DNA of 64,000 bases. Source: Cryptomeria japonica (lineage: Eukaryota > Streptophyta > Pinopsida > Cupressales > Cupressaceae). The stretch spans positions 599,459,644 to 599,523,643 of the forward strand of contig NC_081415.1 in assembly GCF_030272615.1 (NCBI RefSeq), given 5' to 3'. The position numbers were made by a program, and so were the translations under genes. This document shows, piece after piece, positions 45,601 to 57,999 of the stretch. Under the pieces are notes generated by a model. It was given only the letters and a program-made list of their open reading frames with translations. It ran no database searches and was not told where the DNA came from. How positions within the stretch are numbered: the first letter of the stretch is position 1; every line of letters starts with the position of its first letter.

Positions 45601-46197
45601 TCTAACTTAATATAGGTGTTAAGATAGATATATATATATATATATATGAAATGCCTATATATTTGTAAAGAGAAAATTATTACATGCATTGAGAGTGTTT
45701 ATCTGTCCCAAATAATTCATGAAAGGCTCCTGGGCTACAAGAATGTGAGATAAAACCTGCATATATATATATATATATATGCTGATGAGAGGCTAAATAT
45801 GAGGATGGATGATTGAATCAAGGTGAGGGTCTAATAATGAAAGTTCCCAGATAAGTATATACAAAAATATTAGACGAGGGGCCTCTCCTTGGGATAAAGG
45901 ATGGAAGATTAAATGGGTATGAAGGAGAGGAATAAAAATATATGATTGACATTTGTGTTTTAATGATTATATTCGACCATGGATTGAGCCTAACTAGCTA
46001 AGTTAAAGTTTGGGAGAACAGATATATGGGCATATTTAAATTGAATGTTTGTCTGAGTATCTATACGTAAATAGAGGGGGCAAGAAAAGGAATAAATAAG
46101 GGGGTTAAAATAGAGTCTGGGGAAGAGAAACATAAGGGGATGAAAGGAGAAACATGCTAACGACCACTTACGACATGAAAACAAAAGAGGGGTTGCC
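45601..46197 (-). other. Probable LINE 3' untranslated region
   Basis: Directly downstream of the LINE RNase H stop. It contains two short TA tracts (45631-45647, 45761-45780) and no coding signal. Confidence 0.5.
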
Positions 46198-49100
46198 TTA
46201 AGGTGGCACAGACAGGAGATTGATGCCATCAGCTCCCGAGTTGGCCAACTCATTCGCTCTTTTATTGCCCTCCCTATAAATATGATTGACTATGAACCTA
46301 TCAAAATCTCTGCATAAGTCAAGAGATTTTGACAACAAAGTATTTAGTCTCCAATTAGGCATACTACCTTTCCTTAGAGCATTGACAATTATAGTCGAAT
46401 CTCCTTCAAATTCCAAGTTCTTAACTCCTAGTTTCCTACATAAATGCAGACCCTCCACCAGGGCCATAAGTTCCACCCAATTGTTGGTGTTGATGCCAAC
46501 TGGAGAGGCAAGGGTTGCTAGTTCCTTGCCTTCCCAATTACGAACAACACATCCTATCCCTACTTGCCCTGGGTTGCCACGGGATGCCCCATCAAAGTTT
46601 ATCTTCACCCAACCTTCGCTTGGGGGCTACCATCTACATGCATCACTTGATCAAAGACTTGCAATAGGACCATCTCCTACAAAGGGAGGAAAGGATAAGC
46701 CTTCCCAACATTTTTTCATCTTTTCATCCCAATAAATGAGAAAGGCATTCTTCAATGAGCCTGATGACAGTCGGTTATTCATGAGCTCAGTGATAGCTAA
46801 CTCTATCTTGTTAATGATTTTGGGAACCTCTAGTTTTTCATTCTTGAAGAGGCATCTATTTCTCTCCTTCCATAGTTCCCACATAATGGAAGAAGGAAGA
46901 GTTGTCCATAAACCTTCAAAGAGATAGCCATGCCTGAGGAGAGGCCATGCCTTAAGCATTCCAAAGATGGTGTGGGGGAAGGCCGCAAACCATTCAAGTT
47001 TGTTGGTGAACCAGATCCAATATTTGTGAGCAAAGGGGTAGTTAAGGAGGATATGTTTGGTGTTTTCCTCATCTGCCTCGCAAAGAGGACATGTACTAGG
47101 GCCCTCATACCCCATTCTTGTAAATTTGTCCGTAGTTAGGAGCTTGTTTTGAATCGCAAGCCAGGAGAAGATCCCTGCCTTAGGCAGACAATATTTATCC
47201 CAGCAAAGTTTCAAAGGAAGCTCAGTCATAGGTCTTATAAACGATTTGGAGATGAGAGAGTACCCATCCTTGGAGTTGTATTCTCCTCTTAGGGAGCCAT
47301 CCCAGACGAGCTTGTCCTCATTCTGACCTAAGGCAATGTTCCTTGATTTAAGAATTTCCATAAGTTCTTGTTTATCCCTTACCGGGATATCCTCAACTTC
47401 CTTCTCAATCCACTGCCAACCAACCCCATCCTCTGAAGGGGAGATAGAGTTTTTTAACAAGGGTCCTCTATGAGATTCAAGAAGGATACGAGTAGCACCA
47501 AAGTCATGGATATTATCAATAGCCTTATATCCACCCCATGAATCCGACCAGAAAAGAGCTTTATCCCCGGAACCCAAGTTCCAAGTAAGTCTGTCAGAGA
47601 TAATCCTCCTGCAGTCTAACATAAAATTCCATAGGTAGGACCCTCTGGGAGGGTTGTTTTCTCTAAATATTTGGATAGTATTCCCTCCATTAAGGTGTTT
47701 GTGGTGCAGCAAGCGAGCCCATTTGAGGTGGGGGGTTCTGAACATTCTCCAGACCAACTTGGCACCCAAGGCTTTACCCTGATCACGAAGGTTTTTAATG
47801 CCAAATCCTCCTTCTTCTTTAGGTTTGCATATCTTATCCCAGGATATGAGTGATATTTTATGGTTGTCATTAGCACCTTGCCAAAAGAAAGAAATTCCTA
47901 ACATGCTTGTTGAGCTCTGCAAGTTTAGAAGAAGATAAATGTTGATAAGAGAGATGATAAATGGGCATAGCTAACAAGACCAATCTAACCAAGGTTGCTC
48001 TACCTGCAGATGAGAGCCATTTTCCTTTTCAAGTGTTAATCCTAGACTTGATTTTATCCACCAAGTTGTCCCATAATTTTGAGGGTCTTCTACCCTTGTC
48101 AAGGGAATGCCTAGGTATTTGCAAGGAAGAGTTCCTTCACTAATCTCCAGGACATTGCTAATCACTTTTCCTAAGGAGGGGTCTATGTTGAACATAAATA
48201 CTATAGACTTGGCCAGATTCACCTCTTGACCCGAGGCTAGCATATAGGAATTAAGGATTCCTTTGAAGGCGCTCGCTTCCCTTACACTTGCCTACCCAAA
48301 AAGCATCGTGTCATCAACAAATTGGTGGTGGGTAAAGGGAGGGAGGCCACTGGTAATGGGGATTCCTTGGATCCTACCTTGCTCTTTGGCCTTAGAGATG
48401 GATCTACCTAGAGCTTTAGCCATGATGATGAAGAGGAAGGGGGACATAGGATCTCCTTGCCTGAGCCCTCTTGAGCTACTGAAGAAACCTTTCAGGGAAC
48501 CATTAACTAAGACCGAGAATTTGGGGGTGGATATACATTCAAAGATTAGGTTGATCTAGGATTTGGAAAATCCAAAGGCCTCCAGCCATTTACATAGGAA
48601 GTGCCAATCAAATTTGTCATAAGCTTTGCTTATGTCTAATTTGACTAGCATACTTGGGGCCCTGTTGAGCTAGACCGAATGAATGGCCTCTTGGGCTATA
48701 ATGACCCCATCATAGATTGATCTATCTGCTAGGAAGTTGGTTTATTCTTCACTAATGATAGTGGGGAGAAGATTCTGGAGTTTAGTTGCTAGGGTTTTGG
48801 TTAAGAGTTTGTACAGAGTGTTGCAAAGGGCTATTGGTTTGAAGTCATTAAAGCTTTTAGGATTCTCTTTTTTGGGGATGAGAGCTAGGAAGGTATTGTT
48901 GATTTCTTTGAGAATCTTACCAGAGTTCCTAATACCTTCTAGGGCGTCTGTGATCTCTGTCCCCATAAAACCCCAAAATTTTTGGAAAAAGCTAGTGGGG
49001 AAGCCATTCGGGCCCGGGGCCTTGTCGGGATTCATCTTCATAAGGACAAATTTAACCTCCTCCTCAGAGAATTTCTTTGACAGGATTTTATTGTGGTCAT

Positions 49101-50383
49101 CGTTAATGAGTTTTGGAAGATTCTTGATAATATTGAGTTGGCCTCTGAGGTTGGAGCCTTCAATATTGTTTAAGATTTTATCAAAAAACCTCGCTGCCTC
49201 GGAGGCAACATCAACTGGTTCAGACATGATGGAACCCTGGCAATTCTTAATTTTAGAAATTCAATTGACCCATCACCTCTACTTAGTACTATTGTGGAAA
49301 AACTTAGTATTTCGGTCCCCATCACTCAACCAAGTCTCCCTCAATTTTTGTTTCCAAAAGATCTCTTCATTTGAGAGTGTCTTTTCATACTCAGAGAGTA
49401 GAGCCTTTTCTTTGAGGAAGAGATGTTCATCCATCCCCTTCTCAAGAACCTCAATGTTAACATTCTTAACATCATTTTCTATTAGGAGTTTTTTATCCAA
49501 AATATTTCCAAAATTAGTCATGTTCCATTCTAAGAGCTTCCTTTTGATAAGCTTTAACTTGCTTGTGATAATAAACATCTTCGAACTAGAGAAAATAGAT
49601 CTTCTCCACTAGTTCTCAATTAAGTTTAAAAATTTATCATCTCTGAACCACATGCTCTCAAATTTGAAGGGACATTTTTTAGGGGAGTGGTCAGATAATA
49701 AGATTAGTTGGAGTGGGAAATGGTCAGATCCTGCTAAAGGGAGGGGTTCTGCATTCAGGGTAAAGTTAAGCTCCGAGAGCCCCCCATGGATAAAGAATCT
49801 ATCTAGTTCTCAGCAATGTTACAAAAACCGAGCCTTCTGTTGTTCCAAGTGAAGGCATTTTCTGTCGTCTAGATTTCCAACAAGGAGTTCCTATTGATCC
49901 AATGATTGAAATCTATAGCCGTTGGAGGAAGTTTGTTGCTACCTCCTCTTTTGTCTGCTACCTTAGTGAGAGCATTGAAATCTCCCCCAATGATGCATAC
50001 ATCATTTGGGAAACTTCTAAGGAAAGACTCCAGTTCCACCCACACCCTAGCCTTATCCCTAATTTGGATAGGACCGTAAACGTTAATCAATTTGAATCTT
50101 AGGTTATTTTTATAACTTACTACTTCTCCTCCCATCCAATTTTTCTTAATCTCTAAAGGTGTAAACGAAATGAATCTAGAGTCCCAAATGATGGCTAAGC
50201 CCCCTGAGGCCCCTGTAGCAGGGGAGTGCTTTAGCTGTCTAACGCCTAGTTTTTCTCAAAAAGGACTATCTCAAAGGAGTTCATTTTGGTTTCTTGGATC
50301 AACATTATATCTGGTTTAGAATCAGAGATGCATTGTTTATTAGGGGCATTCAGACCCCTAACATTCCATGTTATGATTTTCAT
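46198..50383 (-). pseudogene. L1-type LINE ORF2 (endonuclease, RT, zf-RVT, RNase H)
   Basis: Second ORF of a plant L1-type LINE. It starts MKIITWNVRGLNAP at 50383, the opening of the apurinic-type endonuclease. Next are INVYGPIQIRDKARVW and CIIGGDFNALT. The reverse transcriptase follows: MNPDKAPGPNGFPTSFFQKF, FLALIPKKENPKSFNDFKPI, GLRQGDPMSPFLFIIMAKAL and HHQFVDDTMLFG with the catalytic FVDD (about 48300-48325). An intact 423-codon stretch (47922-46651) has the zinc-finger block (LLTTDKFTRMGY, CPLCEADEENTKHIL). RNase H ends it: KINFDGASRGNPGQVGIGCV, NNWVELMALVEGL, LEFEGDSTIIVNAL, where the last Asp is Asn. Three TAG, one TAA and several frameshifts inactivate it. Confidence 0.92.
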
Positions 50384-52381
50384 GGCTCTCTAGGGAGGAA
50401 CTTCCCCTCCCCTGTATTAAAAAGAGTAGATATTTTAGCCTGACCCTTGGCATCTCCATCCTTTGATCTTAGTTCAGCAAGGGATCTCCTACCTCTTCTC
50501 TTACTGTGTTTAACACAGTCAGGAGAGACTTTACATTTGTCAGAGTTGAGAATGCCTAGAGTATTTGGGTTATCATTTTCTAAGTTATCTAATGCTATAA
50601 ATAGATCATCAGTTTCTAAGTTGACTCTAGTAACATCCACTAGATTTTTGACTAAGAAATCCCTTTGTCTTTCCAACTCCTCACCATCACAAATTTCAGC
50701 AACCAATTGATCCATGAGGTCATTTACTACTTCTTCCCCTACAAAATTGGCAATGATGTTAACTTCCCTAGCCACATGATCACTCTCAGATTCTACAATT
50801 GTATCAGAAATAGCTTTCAAAGGTGGAGAGCGAGCCTTTGCCTCCTCAAAGCCCTCCAATCTTGAGTGCTAGAGAGATTGGATGATCTTGCAAGGATGCC
50901 AATCCTATATCCGGGGAAAGCCTATCCATCACTGCTAATTGCTTAGAGGTAATTAGTTCAATTAAAGGGGGAGACCCCAAGGGATTCAGCTTTTCTAGTG
51001 GAATGAGAGAGCTAGATGATGACATATTTGTCAAACCGAGCTGCTCTTTCTGAGGGATAACCTCATTGATTTCACCATCTTCCAGATCTCGATCCCTGAG
51101 AAGAGAGTCATCTATAGGTGAATTTATAGTTAGAAGTGGAGGAAGAGGGAAGCGAGAGGGCTTAATAGGGGAGCTATGAGGGCATAGGTCTGAGGTGAGA
51201 TTAGGGTTATTATCAATCTTATAGCCCTCTAGGGTGAAACCCCCTCCTTCCACAAAACTGAATGGTGCACCATTAGACATGAGCAATGATTTAGGGAAAG
51301 GTTTCTCGAAGGGGATCTTCCTTGGCATAGAATCTTCAAAAGAGCCATTATAAAAGGGTAATTCTAGGGTTAAACAAGATTTATTGCATTTCAGAGTTAT
51401 AGGCTCTAAAGATTTAATGTTAATATTCATTTTAACAATTAGGAGCTGGTTAAAGAAGCTTAGGGCTGATTTTTTTACTTCTACAAATTTACCTATTTTG
51501 TTGCCTATTATTCTTAAAAAGTTATTATTTCACAATTCTACAGGAAATTTATCCAGTGAAATTGCTCTATTAACCATGCAGGAATTGAATTGAGATGGGA
51601 GAAAGAGAGGTTGTCATTCCCAACAATCAAACCCTAGACCCTTAAATGTTAATATGTCCCCGTTTAACAATGAATTTCTCAGACTCTAATTACCACATTC
51701 AATAGCTAAGAAATTATCAGGAAGGATGTTAATTTATACCTGGTTATTGAAGGAAGATGACACCCCGTTGGCAATTTGTTTAGATGGGATCCCCGAACCT
51801 TTCCACTGAGCAAAGATCATTTTGTCGCTGCAATGCATTTGATACCTGGCCTGGGTATGATTATCGATTTCAATGACCAACCATTAGGAGAAGCTGGTGA
51901 ATTTGAAGGTAGATCTGACAATGGGTGCTCGACTTCCTTAGAATTATGACAACTAGGGGTTTCCATATCCTCTGAAAATTTACCCAAAGATTTTCATGAA
52001 GGAAAAATATGGCAAGCAGAGGAACTCTTTGACTAGTTAGGTTTTACAAAACCCTCCTCCCAACAATGACTGGAATTCCATTTGGGGCCGTTTGGTTGCC
52101 CTAAAGCCCTGTTACTTCTGTGGCTCACCAAATGCCAATCCCGATCCCAACCCTTGTAGAGAGGGGGGGAGCCCTAACTGCATTAACCAAAGAGTTTTTT
52201 TTTTATGCAAAGAAGGCCTCTTGATCACAGGTCTGTGATATGACCCTTCCAAGATCCTCAGTCTCGGATTTATTAGCCAAAACAGGGAATTTGCAGAGCC
52301 TTTGTAATTTCCCCGCGGCAGATAAGAACGCTCAAAAAAGGATGTCGATGCATTGCATCGCTTTTTCGCACGCAAAGGCAT
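50380..52381 (-). pseudogene. L1-type LINE ORF1
   Basis: First ORF of the same LINE, starting at ATG 52381 (MPLRAKKRCNAST). A DUF4283-like nucleic-acid-binding region is recognisable as AISLDKFPVEL, NNNFLRIIGNKIGKFVEVKK. An acidic, proline-rich C-terminal half follows, with a basic patch KHSKRRGRRSLAELRSKDGD. Frameshifts lie between 52112 and 51430 and near 50850. Its stop TGA (50382-50380) overlaps the start of ORF2 (50383-50381) as ATGA. DUF4283-like proteins are usual in ORF1 of plant L1 elements. Confidence 0.75.
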
Positions 52382-53149
52382 TTTTCATCTTAGTAATAAT
52401 TAATATTGTTTAAAAAACATCTATTTTTATTGTATTTTTATGTATTTAAAATTTTATTTTATTTTCATTTTCGTTTTTAATTGAAAAGGGTTATTTTACT
52501 ATTATAATAAAAAATACATAATTGATGAATAAAATATTAAATGATTATATACTTTAAGTAAATAAAAATATAAATTAATAAATATTTTGAAATAATTATC
52601 ATTTTATATTTTATTGAAGAGTTTTTTAATTTTTCAATAACAATACAATAAATAATAAAAAACATTATATAAAAAATAAAAGAATGCTTTAATTTTTGTG
52701 ATAAGTTATTACGCCTAGAGGGTATTAGGCTCACACATAGATGTAAGATTCTTTGTCAATAAAAATGAAATTCATTTAAGTTGACGTGCATTTGGCAGTC
52801 AACCAATTTGTCAATTATAAAAAAGCATTGTCTATATTATTTAAATTCAAATTTTTCTTTAAAATCAGTTTTACAATATTGCTATCAAAAAAATATATTA
52901 ATTTTTTTTTAATAATTGAAAAAAAAATTATAATACTTTTTAAATGGAATGTTTATTAAAAAATTAGATTTTATAATTTAAAAATGGAAAGAATTTTTTT
53001 ATAAAAAATATAGTCTATATTATTTAAATTATTTTATTTTATTTAAATTCAAGTTTTACTTTAAAATTATTTTTAAAATATCATCATATTAAAAAAAAAT
53101 TACTATTTAAAATATAATATAAAATTAAAAATAACAATTGAAATAAAAA
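52382..53149. other. AT-rich flank of the LINE 5' end
   Basis: No gene. It contains TTACGCCTAGAGGGTATTAGGCTCACACATA near 52708-52738, which resembles a stretch near 59607 (GCCGAGAGGCATATTACACTCACATA). A shared old repeat is possible. Confidence 0.4.
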
Positions 53150-53370
53150 ACTTGCAATTTCATAAAGATTGTAAGTTTTCCTTACTAACTAATCAATTTA
53201 TACTAAGTCTAGTTAGTAATGCAGGTATTTAATTTATGAAAATTGCAATTTTTCCTTATTAACATTATTCTTAATTAGAAGAGAAGTTTCATAATTTGTA
53301 GCTTTTCCTTATTAATATTACTCTTAACTAGAAGAGAAGCTACATGATTTGCAAGTTTTCCTTATTTATA
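53150..53370. repeat. Degenerate tandem repeat, about 55-90 bp units
   Basis: The motif TTGCAA-TTTTCCTTA(T/C)TAA...TTAATTAGAAGAGAAG recurs four times with variable spacing, most clearly at 53243-53295 and 53297-53349. Confidence 0.75.
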
Positions 53371-53567
53371 TGATAAAAATATCTTTCCTAAAAATCAACT
53401 TAACTAAAGTAAGTTTTTAAATTCATATTTAAAAAATAATATAATAAATTATATTATTATATTATTTGAGTAAAATAGTGGAAAATTAAATTATTAAATT
53501 ATTTTATATTTTTATTATGTCGAGGTTTAACACTTTCTTATGTCATTAAAACAAACAAACAAAAAAG

Positions 53568-53848
53568 ATAAAGAATAGATAGTTTCCAAGTTTTTTTATT
53601 TTTGATCTTTAAAATAAGTTTCTATTTAATTGCACATGTTAGATCATTGTTAAACTTGTTTATGTTTTAACACAATGTGGGTGTTTATTGCTTTAGGGGG
53701 AATAAAAAGAAAAAAAAAAACTCATAAAGATAGTTTCCAAGTTTCTATTTTTTTAAAATTTTAAAGATAAGTTTCTATTTAATTACACATGTTAGATCAT
53801 TGCTAAACTGGTTTATTTTAATACACAATGTGAGGGTTTAATGCCTTA
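53568..53848. repeat. About 155-bp tandem duplication
   Basis: The stretch from GATAGTTTCCAAGTTT through ACACATGTTAGATCATTG to the CACAATGTG...TTTA(T/A)TGC end occurs twice in direct succession with moderate divergence. Confidence 0.8.
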
Positions 53849-55250
53849 GGAAGAAGAGAAGCTTGGTAAAGTGGGGTTCTGAGCTTGATTTAACAACAAA
53901 GGAAGAGTATCATTTTGTTTTTGTTTTTTAATCATTTTCTTTTTATTTTTGTGCATTATAGGTGGGGATGAGACAAAGGGAGATAACATCTTAAAGGACT
54001 AACATAGCTATGCCTTTCATCAATGTATTTATATGAATACTCATATTATCTTTTTTATTATAATTGCAAGTTTGATGAAAATGAGTTAGATTCATCTTCT
54101 TATAAGTGATAAGAATATTGAGAAAAGATAGCTTCTATCTAAGATCTTTTATTCTTTCAAAATTGTATTTCTAAAGACTTTGTAGGTGGAGTTTCCTAAA
54201 GAAAGAGTTAAATTTTATTTAATTTTAATTTGTCTTATATATTATCCTTTGAATTAAGGTTGTAGGTTCACAATGCAATCTAAACAAGGATGAGTTTTAG
54301 TGATTGAGTTATTCAATCACGATCTTTAATCAAGTCTTTGTCTATGTATAGTTGTAGAAAATATCACCTTCTTAGCCAAAACTGTAACTTTCAATAAGTC
54401 TTTTTCTACGCATGATAATCAAAAGATTGAGAAACTTGGATGGAAATTCTAATTTTGTAGATGTAATTGGTAATCTTGATTTTGTAGATATAATTGATGA
54501 TAATGTTGATTTTGTAAATGTAATTGATAATGATCACTTTCATCTTCAACCAATAAATATATCAACATCTAGACAACAAGGAATACAACTTTTTGTACAA
54601 GTTAAACATAAAAAACATGATTTTTTTGGAAAATTTATGCTAAAATATGGTTCAATAGAATATTAATGCTCCTATTAAAAAATTTCATTGATTCTTTTAA
54701 AAAATCAAAATTTCTTTAATTGGGAAGCTATTATCTCATACCAATGCTAAAATAATAATTAAGGGTTTTCAATTCTCAATTCTATAATTTATTTTAAATT
54801 TAATTTACTTAAAAGAAATTAAGATTATGTCAAAAGTTTTCCATATTTATAAATATCAATATAGTATAAAAAATGTTGTTTTTAAAATATCTTTTTTTTC
54901 CTTTACATTCAATTTTCAATTCCATGATGTTTCTATAATTTAATTATTTAAAATAAATTAAGATTATATCAAAATTATCTTTTTTATATTTATAAATTTA
55001 TGAAGATAGTAATAAAATTATTATTTTGAAAAAATCTATGAAAGATTTCCTTTTGAAGTTCTATTAAAAAGGTAATAAATGAGAATAAAGATGTTTTTAT
55101 ATACTTAAATAAATTAAAATTATGTCAAAGTATCTTTTCATATTTATAAATATCAATATAGTAACATTTTTTTTAATTCTATTTATTGCCTTTACATTCA
55201 ATTCTTTATTCCATAACATTTTTATAACCTAAGATCAATATATTTTTTTG
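53849..55250. other. AT-rich DNA with a short minisatellite
   Basis: No supported gene. An 84-codon frame at 54412-54666 arises from a roughly 30-bp repeat (GATTTTGTAGAT(G/A)TAATTG, three copies, 54450-54530) and has no domain. Confidence 0.5.
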
Positions 55251-55254
55251 GATC

Positions 55255-56175
55255 CTTCTACAGAATAAAATCCTCACCACTGATAATCTTTGCAAAAGAG
55301 GCTTCCATCTTCCTAATAGGTGCTACCTCTATCAAAATGAGGAAGATAATGTTAACCATATAGCTATCTAATGTCCCTTCTCCTATGTTATTTGGTTGCA
55401 GATTTTGTAGCTTTGGAACCTGAATTGGATCTTTCCTGCCTCTATTCAAGAGTGTTTCACTAGTTGGAGATGTCTTTCCTTGAACAAATCTATCAAATTT
55501 CTATGGGACCTCACCCTGCCTCATGTGGTTTGGGGAATCTCTAGAAAGAAAGGAACAACAGGATTTTCAGAGACTCCTACTCCTCTCCTGAAGTGGTGTC
55601 TACCAAAATAAAGTGGTTCATTGTGGAAAATTTAAAAGTTGATGGAAAGTCTCTTCTTTTCAAGAGAAAGGATGATTTTGACCTCTTCAAAAGCTAGTCT
55701 AATGTTTCTGCTTCCATAGACAAAGATGACAAGAAAAATAAGAGAGAAAGTAGTAAGCGGTCCTTTCCTCTAACTGATTGGATCAAAGCTAATTTTGATG
55801 GGGCAACCAAGGGAAACCCAAGGCCGGCTGGGTGTGAGGGAGTGATAAGAAATGGGGCTGGCTATTGTATTGTAGTAGTGGCACTCCCCATGGGATCACA
55901 AACTAACCATTAAGTCGAGGCCATGGTTTCTTACCAAACCCTTGCCCTAGTTAAATCGATGGGATTTACTAAAATCTAGCTTGAGGGAGATTCTAATAAC
56001 ATTTTTCAATGCCTAAAGGGGCTATCCTCCCCTTCATGGACCATTAAAAATATCATATCTCAAGATAAGGAGATAATCAACTCTTTCGAGTTGTGTGTTG
56101 TTTCTCACAATTATAGAGAAAACAACACTATTATTGATTGGGCTACCAATGTGGTCATCTGTGTTTATCACATGA
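55255..56175 (+). pseudogene. LINE zf-RVT and RNase H, 5'-truncated
   Basis: The zinc-finger block reads NKILTTDNLCKRGFHLPNRC, YQNEEDNVNHIAI, CPFSYVIWLQ, as in the LINE at 46651-47922. RNase H begins near 55780 with KANFDGATKGNPRPAGCEGV, a VEAMVSYQTLALVKSMGF segment with the Glu, LEGDSNNIFQCLKGL and HNYRENNTIIDWATNVV; the four acidic positions are kept. Stops: TAA before VEAMV, TAG before LEGDS, TAG before RGELDLP. The reverse transcriptase is absent. About 100 bp later the accessory ORF begins in the same orientation. Confidence 0.85.
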
Positions 56176-56268
56176 TGAGCTAGAGAGGTGAGTTGGATCT
56201 TCCTCATGAGGTCGGTACCTTACTCATTTATGATAGAGTGCATGGTTATGAGGGAGTGATAAGTAATT

Positions 56269-57999
56269 ATGACAATGCACTTATCAATGAAAAAGGCCAT
56301 AATGAATTGGAAAGAGCGACGCTCGAAGATTGAGCTGGCATTTAATTCGGACAAGAGTCCACATGCTTTATGGGTGCCCATTTCTATTTTGAAGACCTTC
56401 CTTCTCTGCACTTTGATCTCTAGTTTTTCCTTGTACTGCATTGTGAAGGATAAGAATAATTTGTTTGATGATGTCGTGATAGGTAACAGGAAAAGAATTG
56501 AGCCGCTCTCCTATGATGAATGGAAAGATAAGCCGAAGGCTTGGGATATTCTGGAAACAGCCAAGATGATAGGGTATATGGAGTGAATTGTAGGGAAAAA
56601 CCCTACTGTTACCAGAATTTTTAAAAATAATTGGAAAGATGGAAAAATTACCATAGGAGGAAGAAAGGTTGAAATTCATGAAGGGATGATCACAGAAGTT
56701 ACTAGTATGCCGATGGGAGGCAGAAATTTTTACAGAGACAGGCTCACCAAAGCTACTATCAAGCGATTCCCGAAGGAGAAGTCTGAGAAAAACAAGTTGG
56801 TGAAATCCGGCAAAACCTACTACTCGTCGAAAGTGATAAAGAAGGTATGGAGATGGATTATGTTTGTTGTCATGCAATATGTTACTCTTGATGGTAGATA
56901 CTCTTGTGTCTATGGTTATCACTTTGTGCTTTTGAATCATTTTTGCCATAAAGATCTAGTGTCTATACCCTTCTATTTGTTTAGCTCCCTTAACACTAGC
57001 ATTAAGGATTTTAGGGATAATCTAGATGGTAACCCTCCCATGCATGAAGGGTTAATGTTTCTTTTATACAACCATGTCAAGGCCTCCTCTGTGCAACATT
57101 CTATCACTAAGCTTTCATATTCGGATGATGAGTCTAAGAACTCAAATGACAGTGAAGACGATGGGTCTGATACTGAGTGGGAAGATGATGGTGACATGAT
57201 TACCTCTGCTAAAGGTTCTAGCTAGGAGAAGCACAAAGATTTGGCTTCTGGGTCCAGAAAAAAGAAATCTAGAAAAGGGGTTAAAGGAAAAAGAAGTAAG
57301 GTCTAGGAGGAGGATAGTTGGCTTGAAGATGATGAAGAGGATGACGAGGGGATGGAGACTAATAGTGATTATGTTACCCCACCGCCAAAGAAGAAAAACA
57401 AGCGGAGCCCTGTCATCACCAAAATCAGACCAGATAAAGGGAATGATTTTCTTAATGTCCAACCCAATCCCCAGGATCCCAATAAAAGGATAGATGATGT
57501 TGAAGAAAATGAGAAGATAGTGAAGGAAGGTGATACTCTATCTCCCAATGCTATTGATGTTAATGTGGAGACCCTTGATAATTCTGCCCTTGAGATCGAC
57601 ATTGATAGTAGAAACTCTCCTTTAACCATGTTGAATACCGCAAAGAGTGGGATGATGGAGTTCTGCAAGGTTATTGATCAGATCTATTCGGAGATGGACA
57701 GTTTGAAGAACAAGAAGGAAGATTCATCCAAGAAAGTGGATACCTTAAAAGCTATTGGAACAGGTAAGCTCAGTACCTTGCCTAACTACCTGAATGAATT
57801 GATTAAAGCCATCAGTGATGCGAAGGCTATCATTGGAGCATATGGATCCCAATTTAAGGTTGTGGAGGCTAGATTCAATGATCGGGAGAAGCGGGTTCTT
57901 AATCATGAGAACACCCTAAAGAAAATTGGAGAACAAAGCCAAAAAATTATGAAAGCCTCTACCAACAACTTCAGTGTGATGATCAACAAACTGGAATAG
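56269..57999 (+). pseudogene. Accessory ORF family member, copy 2
   Basis: One frame of 577 codons with one TGA (near 56584) and two internal TAGs before the final TAG, and no frameshift. A hydrophobic stretch near residues 43-63 (SILKTFLLCTLISSFSLYCI) could be a membrane helix. The core reads KDGKITIGGRKVEIHEGMIT, MPMGGRNFYRDR, MQYVTLDGRYSCVYGYHFVL, LNHFCHKDLVSIPFYLFSSL and MHEGLMFLLYNH. It matches copy 1 at 29629-31017 motif by motif. An acidic Ser/Asp linker, a nuclear-signal-like KKKNKRS and a long coiled-coil C-terminus follow. I cannot name the family. It follows RNase H, as in copy 1. Confidence 0.78.

Noticed and set aside
48737-49612. 291-codon ORF on the plus strand
   Set aside because: It lies opposite the LINE reverse transcriptase and endonuclease-linker frames and is an antisense shadow.
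54412-54666. 84-codon ORF with repeated DFVDVI
   Set aside because: It derives from a 30-bp minisatellite and has no homology that I recognise.
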